Assembly: GCA_016630955.3 (NCBI GenBank)
Contig: CM049991.1
Span: 620,001-684,000, forward strand
DNA: 64,000 bases
Source of the DNA: Didymella arachidicola
Lineage: Eukaryota > Ascomycota > Dothideomycetes > Pleosporales > Didymellaceae
Direction: 5' to 3'
A program made the translations under genes and the position numbers. The notes under the pieces are model-generated. The model did not search any database and had not been told where the DNA came from. It saw only the letters and a program-made list of their open reading frames with translations. Shown one piece after another: positions 55,981 through 64,000 of the stretch; position 1 is the first letter of the stretch; each line of letters opens with the position of its first letter.

Positions 55981-57153
55981 CTAGAAGCCATCACCCTCGT
56001 GCCAATCTCTCCCAGCTTCTTTTGCTCTGTTCCTGGGGTCCTTCCCTCGCGCCTCCGCTTCGTCTCTTAATCTGTCCACAATCGGCCTCAGTCGATCAAT
56101 GTCTCTCTGAAAGTCCTGGTCCTTGATGTTCTTGCCCTTGTCTTTCCAGTCCCGCAGATCGCGCTCGCGATCCGCAAGCTCGTTCTTGAGGCTGATGAAT
56201 TTATTGAACTCATCTTCGCCTCCAAAGCATGTGCCATACTGATCGCAGAAACACACGTGTTCCTTGGGACAGAATACAGCCTCACCGGTAAACACAAACT
56301 GCCAGACATATTCCCAAACCCTCCCAGACAGGTGATCAGGAATCTTTGTCTGGAACAGCCACTCGCGATACCACACATACTGCGCATGGCTCTTAGCCTG
56401 AATCCGCTCGCGACTGAGCGCGAACTGCGCACAGCATGGCTGCGCTAATATCTGCGGGATCTCGTCGAGCGGAAACAACTCGCTCCAAGACTTGGCAAGC
56501 AAAACCTCTTCCTGCTTGAAGTCTTTCTGCTCCGTTGCGCCAGGGTGCATCCAATCTGGACAACCCGGATACCAAGAACAGCGCATATTAACGAAGCCCT
56601 CGCGCCAGACCCGCGGGCGGCTGAGACGAGAAATCATCTTCGCGGCGTCGTTGCCGAGTATCTCGTCGTTATGCCAGGCGAGTTGGTGCGCATGCATGAA
56701 TATGGTCACGTCGGCCAGTTCGTCGTAGTGGTCGATGATGTAGGTGAGGTAGACCATGACTTCATGGCCTTTGTTCTTGGGCGGGTGCAGTTTTGCGGAA
56801 GGATCGTCGACGACGTAGATCGCGGTGGTTTGGTCAGGAATCTCGCGCTGTAGCCAATCCATTTCTTCCTCTTTGGTTCTCGCGATTACGAGCGTCGATG
56901 TGTAGTTATGCCCTGCTGGCAGCTGCGAACCAGCACGAAAGTCTGGTCTTGGGTTCCAGTTCGCATAGTCCGGTTCTTGCTGGCTTGCATCGCTTGCCTC
57001 GTGTGCGTGGCTGTTGCCTATGTGCTCCCCAAGTCCTATATGTTGTGGTAACCCTTCCCATGTTGTGTGAACTGTGTCGCCGGAGAAAAAGAAGAGGAGG
57101 ATGGAAATCGACGCTGCTACGGCAAGGAACGGAACGGCTTTCCGCTTTGACAT
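55981..57153 (-). CDS. DUF3431 family membrane protein
   Basis: Single exon, 390 residues. After MSKRKA comes a membrane helix (about residues 7-26, FLAVAASISILLFFF), so it is probably a type II protein of the secretory pathway. The DUF3431 domain covers roughly residues 85-305: NYTSTLVIARTKEEEMDWL, TAIYVVDDPSAKLHPPKNKG, HEVMVYLTYIIDHYDELAD, TIFMHAHQLAWHND and CCAQFALSRERI. Cysteines cluster in FCPKEHVCFCDQYGTCFGG. A charged helical stretch (ELADRERDLRDWKDKGK) ends the protein. The domain resembles glycosyltransferase-like proteins, but no activity is known. The start was chosen at the first ATG; upstream in-frame codons lack one. Confidence 0.9.
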   Translation of the reverse strand: MSKRKAVPFLAVAASISILLFFFSGDTVHTTWEGLPQHIGLGEHIGNSHAHEASDASQQEPDYANWNPRPDFRAGSQLPAGHNYTSTLVIARTKEEEMDWLQREIPDQTTAIYVVDDPSAKLHPPKNKGHEVMVYLTYIIDHYDELADVTIFMHAHQLAWHNDEILGNDAAKMISRLSRPRVWREGFVNMRCSWYPGCPDWMHPGATEQKDFKQEEVLLAKSWSELFPLDEIPQILAQPCCAQFALSRERIQAKSHAQYVWYREWLFQTKIPDHLSGRVWEYVWQFVFTGEAVFCPKEHVCFCDQYGTCFGGEDEFNKFISLKNELADRERDLRDWKDKGKNIKDQDFQRDIDRLRPIVDRLRDEAEARGKDPRNRAKEAGRDWHEGDGF

Positions 57154-59062
57154 AGTGATGCGCCTAAGGGAGGAGCGTGTGGGGTCCGGTACACGGCGAC
57201 GAAGGCGCGAACAACGACTTTCGATCAAAGTTACGGTACAGAATCTCTCTATGCCATCTTGTTAGCATGGCAATATCACTGGCAGTATCCAAAAGTATCC
57301 GCTTACAGTGGCGTAGCCGCGCGGCGATCTCTCGCTTTCATTCGCAGCAGGTGAACAATGGAGGCCCCCCTGACATGAGGTTATCGAACAATAGCGAATG
57401 TGAATGTAGGAAGGCAGAGCATAAGGCAGTGTAAAGGACAGACAGCCGCGTTGACCCGACTCGTATTTCCGCTCATCATATGCAAGCCCGAGCAACGTCA
57501 GCTCACCACGGTTGTGCCGCTTGCGATGGCCTTAGCCGTTGCCCAGATCCAGACTCAGGGGTTAGCGCGCGATTTGGTGCAACTCAAGTCTTGAGACGAG
57601 CTGCACTCAGGCACCAACCATGGTGGCGCTGTTTCTGCTGCAGCATTCCAGCTGCTTTTAAATGTTGAGAGATCATGATGTTAGGAGGGTGGCGCTTTGA
57701 CTCGCTACCAGTTTTGGATCAGCTCCAAGGGTGGGTGGTTCTTTAATTACGCTACGGGATCTGCGACTTCTCCACACGTACACGTCTACGTAAGCTTTCG
57801 CGAGCGCCGTCCAAGCCTGTCAAACGTACGGCTGACGGCATTCGAGTGCCGAATGTTTTATAGAATGGCCACAGTTGCGCAAGTGCGAGGATGTCAAATT
57901 GGACAAACTCAACGAGCAATGGCACTGATGACCCTCATCAAAGAATTATTCTGGCGCTGGTACATAAACAGTAGTGCGCCGGTAGTGATGCAGAAGTTTT
58001 CATGGTTTAGAGACGGTGGTCCCGCTGCAGGAAACTGCAGGAGCTGTATCGTGTACCCAAACAGGTCTTCGCCTAGAGCAGACTTCGGCTGCTGTGCAAC
58101 CGTTGTGCCTGACACCCAGAAGGGGAAGGCAGATAGTAAGCATACAGTTCTTACCTCCATGAAAGCCCAAAGGCATGGAAATGCGCAACAAGATCGAAAT
58201 AAAGGAAGCCGCAAAACTGGTGAGAAAAAGTGCAGAAGAAGAACTCGAGCCACGCACCTTCATCTGTAGCTACCCGTAGACCAGCGCTCCAGACTTGCAG
58301 GATGTTGCAGCTTCGGTCGGCGTTGGCACAAACCTCAGCGCTCGTTTGCATGCTGCTGTTGTGGGCACTGGCATGGGACGTTGGGGCCTGAAATTAGCTT
58401 GCGCTGCGCGCAATGCCATCTGTTTTACTTGGTGTAGTACAAAGTGGGTCTGAATCTTATTGCTGCGTCTTAGACGAGACATGGTATCGCGCAGGTACCA
58501 AGCGTTGTTTGCTGGTGAATCGGAAAATGCTGGCTGCTGGCCGCTTAAAGTGGATTCGTCGCAGGCTGTTGACACGGACGCGATTATAATAGGTGATATT
58601 GACAATGTGTGGACAGTGGTGGTGGCGCGGCAGGTGGTGCGGATGAATTATTTGAGGTCCAGGTTGCATCGAAAAGGAAGTTATAGAAGTACAATTTGGT
58701 GTCGACGTGATGACCAAGACGACTGATGCTCCCAAGGGCTGTGAGTGATGCCCAGAAGCCTTTACCGAGTGCTGATAACCGATTCTCCAAGGAAAACTAC
58801 CGTGCCGAAGATGTGGGGAATTGTCGAGCTGCAAGATGGCAAACTATCGAAGTGTGCTACCGTGCGCTGCTGCGAATGATATCGAAGAACTTTTTGCCGA
58901 CCATTCCCTGTGATGTAAAGCCGTATTATAAAGCGAGCCCATTGGCGTACCCATGGGTTTACATGCGTGAAGTGCTGAAAGAGTGCCTGCCTCGAATGAT
59001 CAGAGGTAGCCCGCGGAGCCTAGTTCAGTACCGCTGGGGTTCTGCCTTGATTAGCAGGGGAG
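57154..59062. other. Intergenic region DUF3431 gene / RRM gene
   Basis: No gene supported. It includes the promoter of the DUF3431 gene and, next to 59062, the 3' untranslated region of the RRM gene. Open frames on both strands overlap and show no motif. Confidence 0.45.
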
Positions 59063-60112
59063 CTAATGGTAAGAACGATCGTAATCACCATCGTACGAGC
59101 GGCCACCGCCGTACGACTCGCGAGGAGCAGCGTCGTAGCCGCCTGCGGCGGGAGGAGGAGGGCGATCATAGTAGCCACCACCACCACCACGACGGTCGTC
59201 GCGGCCAGAGTCACGACCGGAGTCGCGGCCACCGTCCCTGCCACCGTCCCTGCCACCGTATCCACGGTCTGAGGCATAGCGGTCTACACCACGAGAGCCA
59301 TAGTCGTCCCGACGTCCGCCACCACCACCGTAGCCACGGTCCTCATAGCGGCGAGAGCCGTAGTCATCGCGACGGCCATAGCCACCTCCGCCTCGGCGGT
59401 CGTCTCCGTAACGGTCACCGTAGCCACGAGGGCCTCCGCGTCCGCCGCCTCCGCGGCCACCAAACTCTTCTTTGTTGTCAGCATGAGTCAATGAGTGAGG
59501 GGCGTCGTGCTTACCACGCTTGGGGGGGCCGTAGTACTTGCCCGGGGTGGGAGTACGGGGACGGGCACGGCGGGCCTTCTCGATGCTCAGAGTCCTGCCC
59601 TGGTGGACCTCGCCCTGCAGGCCCTCCTTGGCAGCATCTGCCTGATCAGAGGTAACCATCTTGACGAAACCGAAGCCACGAGACTCCTTGGTGTGAGGGT
59701 CGCGCATGATGTTGCACTGCTCGACCTCGCCATACTTCTCGAACAGACGTGTGACCTCATCCTCGGTCAAGGAAGGGTGAATACCAGTGACGAAGAGGTT
59801 GGAGCCCTCGTTGCGGCTCTCCTCCGCCTCACGATCGCGAGGCTGCGGCGGCGGGCCACTCATGATCTGTCAGCAAGGTGTCCATCAACTTGGATAGCAA
59901 AGATACATACCGGCTGTCGCGGTCGTCACGGCCGTTGGGGGAGGCACTGCGGGCGCGCGCGTTGTCATCACCACGCTCACGGCGCGGTGACCTGCTGCGG
60001 TCACGCTCATAGCCGCGAGGCTCGTCTACGCGTTGAGGTCAGCGAATGGCGGCGTAGCACAGGAGCATTGAGACAAACCGTCGTAAGCGCGTTGATCGTT
60101 CTCGTATTCCAT
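59063..60112 (-). CDS. Tra2-like RNA-binding protein (one RRM, Gly/Arg-rich tail)
   Basis: Splicing-factor-like protein, probably nuclear. Likely exons 60112-60079, 60025-59911, 59858-59515 and 59469-59063 (299 residues). A short RS-like start (RDRSRSPRRERGDD) precedes one RRM with RNP2 LFVTGI and RNP1 RGFGFVKM, followed by the Tra2-type linker ARRARPRTPTPGKYYGPPKR. The rest is Gly/Arg/Tyr-rich (GRRDDYGSRR, RGYGGRDGGRDGGRD). Intron 3 (59514-59470, 45 nt) is in frame, so reading through would add 15 residues. The intron 2 acceptor is unsure: the nearest CAG gives an immediate stop, while ATGAG four bases on keeps the frame. A start at ATG 59863 is another option. Confidence 0.86.
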
Positions 60113-60883
60113 CTTGTGCTGCGGTGTGGGTTGCAGTGTTGATGGCGATGACGGAGGTGAGGTGTTGTTTGTCGGCCAAAGGTCTGGATTTTTTGGCAGC
60201 TGGCAGGGCTGATCTGCAGAGCCGCGCCTTTATTTAGTAAGCGTTGGATGCGTTCGCGCTAGTGAAGCTGCCGCAAGAGTCGTTGCAACCTTGCAAGTGA
60301 GTGGGGACGGCGATAAACGATAGATGATGTCTTGGTGACTGTGGAATGTACAGCAGGCAATGCGACGTTTATTAAGGGCAAGATGTGCGCTGCGGACGGA
60401 CTGGACAAAGGCAGGCGCGCCCCTTGGCAAGCTCAGAGTGAGGCAACTGCGAAGTCAGGGGGGTTGCTGTCAACGCCTTATCGAAGCGACCTGTCGCAGC
60501 TCTTCCATATCTTTTTGGCGTCACTAGTCTGTCCACGGAAGTACTGGCACGTTTGGCCGGCAATTTAGGCCGGTCCATGTCTACAGGTCAATGGGAGAGG
60601 CTTCAGGCGAGATCGTACGTTTGTGTGTTGTAGCTGTATTACTAAAACTGCCAGCCTCGTTCAGCAGCAACGATCACCAGGTACTCCCTGCTGAAATGCT
60701 TCGCATGTCTGAATGTCAAGATCCCCCGGTAATTCCATGGCTTCTTGCCGTAGCCCCAGAGCCAAACGCCATTGCGCCTCATCTACCAAGCCAGGGATAT
60801 GATACGAGTCACAAAGGTAATACAGAACATGACCGAAATGTACATGCCAGGCTGAAACAATGGAGATAAAGAAAAGAAGCACA
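60113..60883. other. Intergenic region RRM gene / NTO1-like gene
   Basis: RRM gene promoter and 3' region of the PHD gene. No RNA gene or repeat seen. Confidence 0.45.
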
Positions 60884-63800
60884 TCATCTGTACGCGCGCG
60901 ATCGTCTTTGTCTTTTGCGCGCTGCTGCTTTGCGCAACTCGATGGCCTGGGCATCAGCCGCATCTTCGTCTGGCTGGATTGGGTCGGATCCTGCGAGTCC
61001 GTCAAGTTCGTCGTCGTCGAGCTCGCTAAGGTCTTCGCTCATAGCTTTGAGGACTTCGCGACCTGCCCAGACAGGCTCGTAGACTGTCGTGCCGTGAATG
61101 TCGAATGGCTCGAGATACCACGGGATGCCACCGTTGTGGAGTGGGTTGAGCAGATTCTTCTCCGACCTTGGTGGTGTGAGAGGCTCCGTACCTTCGGTGG
61201 TGTCTTTGGTGTCCACATCCATTGCATCGCCATTTCGCTCTCCGTTGGAGGCATGCAAAGCGTCCTGGCCAAGTTGAGCTGCGATAGCGGCCTCATCTGC
61301 AGCCTCATCGTGGATAGAATGGTTGCTGTCCGCTGCATTATCATCGGGTGTCGGTGCAAGTTGAATGTCAGCTGCCTTTCTGTTGGCCTCTTCTGGGTCT
61401 CCACCATGGGTCGTTGTATCTGTCAATTCCTCGTGGCCTGTCTCATCGGTCTCAATCGTCTCATGAGGCGCATCGTCAACAAAAGAAGCATCCTGCCTGC
61501 CTTGCAGCTTCTGCTGAAGCATTGTCTCGAGATCGGGAAGCTTTTCTACAGGGGCGCGAGCGAGTTCGGCTTCTTTGCACATCGCGTCTTCGATTGCTGG
61601 TTGAGCACTTCTGATGATACGCTTAATCAGTTTCTTCTTCTCCTTTTGCTCCAAGGTCAGTCCTAGAGGAGTCGGCTTGATCAGCTCGTCGTCGGCGTCT
61701 TCGGTACTGGAGACAGGCGCAAGATCCATTTGTGCGCTCAGCATTGTGAGCAGGTCGTCTTTGAAGGCTTGCACAGACGTGTAAGCCATCTCGTCAAGCT
61801 TCGTCTGAAGGTTGGCAAAGCCTTCTGCGAAGACATCCTTGCCATCGAGACTGGTGAACTGGTCAGCTATTGCACTTCAGGTACGTCTAATTTCACTCAC
61901 TTCTGGAGCTTCGTCAGAATGGGCCTGAGGATGGCTGGAATCGGAAAGTACACGCAGTCAAGTATGTTCTTGAGGATCATGATGTCGCTCAGCTTCAGAG
62001 CCTCACGCTCCTTAATGTCATGACAGAGGACCCGAATCTGCTCCATATCATCTTCAAGGCGTTCTGCGAATTCAATGCGTCGCTGCAGGCGAGGCCGACC
62101 CGCCGCACCCATCCCTGCAAAATTGCGGCGAGTAATCTCCATGGACGAGAAAGCCTCCATCTGGAGCTGAAGGCGTTTGAGGAGAGCAGCGCCGCGACGT
62201 GCCTCGCGCTTCAAAGTCCAGTACTTGCAAGCCTCTTGCACAAATTCCTTACGTTTGCGGATGTTGAACTTGATCAAGGCGTTCTCCACGTTATGGTAGA
62301 CAGCTTGCGGCACCACTGGAGCACCTGATGGCAGCCTCCATGACTTAGTCGGCTGCCCTCGCTTACGTTTATTGCTGCCAGGCACACTGTCATCTTCGTC
62401 GTCTAGAGCATGTGCTGCATGGGTCGAACCGATTGATAGAGCGTAGGCCTGGCTATCCGGCCAGCGAATGTTGCGCATTGTGTGCCGATAGAAGGCCTTT
62501 GCGTCTGCGATCGCTCCCTCGACATCATACTCGCGTCTCCAATCCGAAGGCGTATGTCGGTCACAGTACGCCTTGAGTACCGTGGAGTCTTGTGGGTTCG
62601 AGGATTGAGACGATTTCATGCGCAAGCATAACCGCGCCTTGCGTGCGCATGTGACATGGAAGGCCTCAAAGCACGACTTGTGGCCGCACTGAATGCATGC
62701 TCCCATCTTCTGCTTGCAGATGTAACAAGACTGCGATTTCAGTCAGTGGTACCCAAGGAATGAATCAAGCATGGACTTACAAGCTTCCAACGTGTCTTCG
62801 GCACCTTCTCAACATCTTGTACTGGCTCTTGGAAGGTCACGTTGCCGAGCGAAACCTCTGGGATCCACATGGCGCACAGCAGATGTGCCCACTTCATAGC
62901 CGTGGTTTGCTTGAATGCACCGTCACCATTTGGGCAGAATATGCAGCCCTATCTAATTAGTGAGTCGACCAACGTAGACGTAGGCGAAAACGTACCGGAA
63001 GCTCACTGGCAGGGGTCCCACGTCCCACGAGCTGACAGCGCCTACAGAGCCATTGTCCTTCTGGGATGAACGGCACACCGTAGCATTCCTGGTGGACTGC
63101 CAGATCACAGCCATCGCAGAATACTATGGCGTTGGTGTTCTCGCAGTCACCATCGTCGCAAATCGCACACTTAGTATCTTGCTCCTCTCCTTGCCCTGCA
63201 GGCTCTCCATTGACCGCGGCCGCACTACTAGATCGCGGTCGGTGGGTCTGTGGTGGTTTGGGGTTCGGTTTGGGGATGCCTTGATGATGTCAGTGCCAGT
63301 TTAAACAGCTGCACAGAATGGAACAACTTACGTTTCTCCAGAGCGTGCCATTCCTTCTCGATTTGGGTTATCGTGACTTCGAAAATCGCAGGCTTGATGG
63401 CTTCGACATCTTCGGCTTTGCGCTGCACGTTCAGAGCCTCTAGCCACATGTCGTCTTGCTCGTCCATGTCGTACTCAACCCGGCCGACCGCGACACCGAT
63501 GGTGGCTCCTTCGGTCTCGTTCTGCAAGGTCAAGTCCAGATCTTCTTCGATCGAACCCTCTGGGAGCCTGATGAGGTGATTCTCGGTCCTTGTGAAGACC
63601 TCGCTCTCCTGATAGCCAATGCTCGCCATGGTCCTGTCCACGTAGTTGACCTTGACTCCTTCGCTCTCTTCGTGTGCCTTGAACGGATCAACTTCGCGCA
63701 CAGATGGCTTCGGCAGGTTCAGCTTCTCTCTGGGGTTCATAGTTGGCAGGGGCTGTATCCGCGGTCGCGGCGGGGATCCAAGCCCAGCGAGCATCGAGTC

Positions 63801-64000
63801 TCGGTTGCGGGGTGGACGCCCTGGTCGCCTCTTAGGAGTCGCCAACAGGCTGACCGAACCATGGTACCCGTTTTCTATCGCCTCCTCGTCCTGGGACTGT
63901 TGCGCGCGCAGGCCATCGAGCATGGCAGAAATGCCGTTGTCAACGGCATACTGACCACTCGACGTTGGCCGTGCGGGGGTTCCTGGAAGCGATTCTGCAG
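60884..64000 (-). CDS. NTO1: NTO1/BRPF-type PHD-finger protein (5' end beyond window)
   Basis: Chromatin reader, likely subunit of the NuA3-type histone H3 acetyltransferase complex. Exons: 64000-63332 (incomplete), 63279-62996, 62948-62781, 62730-61901 and 61850-60884, about 970 residues in view. Order of parts: AT-hook-like RRPGRPPRNR, an enhancer-of-polycomb-like region (SIEEDLDLTLQNETEG, MWLEALN, FEVTITQIEKEWHALEKR), a PHD finger (CAICDDGDCENTNAIVFCDG, CDLAVHQECYGVPFIPEGQW, LCRRC), and an extended PHD (CIFCPNGDGAFKQTT, WAHLLCAMWIPEV, CYICKQKMGACIQCGHKSCF, AFHVTCARKA). A helical region with a degenerate bromodomain-like segment follows, then an acidic linker and a basic end (ARKRQRRSRAYR). 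The 5' exon(s) are cut off by the window edge. Confidence 0.93.

Noticed and set aside
57697..58269. 190-codon plus-strand frame
   Set aside because: No motif, irregular composition, located in a region with overlapping frames on the other strand.
61875..61900. 26-nt intron alternative in the NTO1-like gene
   Set aside because: Keeps the frame but is far below the minimum intron length; the 50-nt intron 61900-61851 also keeps the frame and has a GCTGAC branch-like site.

Overview
The window is nuclear DNA from a filamentous ascomycete (Pezizomycotina, most likely Dothideomycetes). Evidence is gene content and gene style: a COP9 signalosome subunit, Rho3, kappa-class glutathione transferase, DUF3431 and DUF7896 proteins, and many short introns of about 45-85 nt with GTAAGT/GTATGT-like donors and CTGAC/CTAAC-like branch points. 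There is no operon structure, no CRISPR array, no rRNA, no convincing tRNA and no recognisable transposon. The lineage call is inference from protein style, not from a database search.

Layout. 80-2014 (-) otubain-type deubiquitinase; 3764-5513 (-) COP9 signalosome subunit 2; 6649-7488 (+) Rho3 GTPase; 8606-9194 (-) and 9429-10212 (+) a head-to-head pair of ribosomal protein genes (L21, S9); 10621-11355 (-) hexapeptide-repeat acetyltransferase; 12508-13485 (-) a four-exon gene-like unit with an in-frame TAG (probable pseudogene); 14368-14890 (+) ribosomal protein S27 whose first coding exon is only the ATG; 15835-17038 (+) deoxyribose-phosphate aldolase; 21496-22815 (+) seven-helix receptor; 24485-25231 (-) DUF7896 zinc-finger-like protein; 28724-32179 (+) a 1151-residue tail-anchored protein rich in simple repeats; 32865-33499 (-) small single-pass membrane protein; 38329-39336 (-) basic orphan protein.

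The right half holds a redox group: aldo/keto reductase 40975-42077 (+), an HSDL2-like short-chain dehydrogenase 42863-44021 (-) and, divergently, kappa-class GST 44318-45418 (+) ending in a PTS1-like tripeptide. Then come a Myb-like regulator 47552-49056 (+), ATP adenylyltransferase 49672-50853 (+), two conserved proteins of unknown function (51058-52888 and 53294-55099, both -), a DUF3431 membrane protein 55981-57153 (-), a Tra2-like RRM splicing factor 59063-60112 (-), and the 3' part of an NTO1/BRPF-type PHD protein (60884 to the right edge, -).

Most genes are housekeeping and act separately. Local functional links are the two ribosomal genes sharing one 234-bp promoter region and the dehydrogenase/GST pair sharing a 296-bp one. 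Two long stretches (17039-21495 and 33500-38328) hold no gene I can support. Exon borders below were worked out by hand from reading frame continuity, splice-site sequence and recognised family conservation; no search or transcript data were available.
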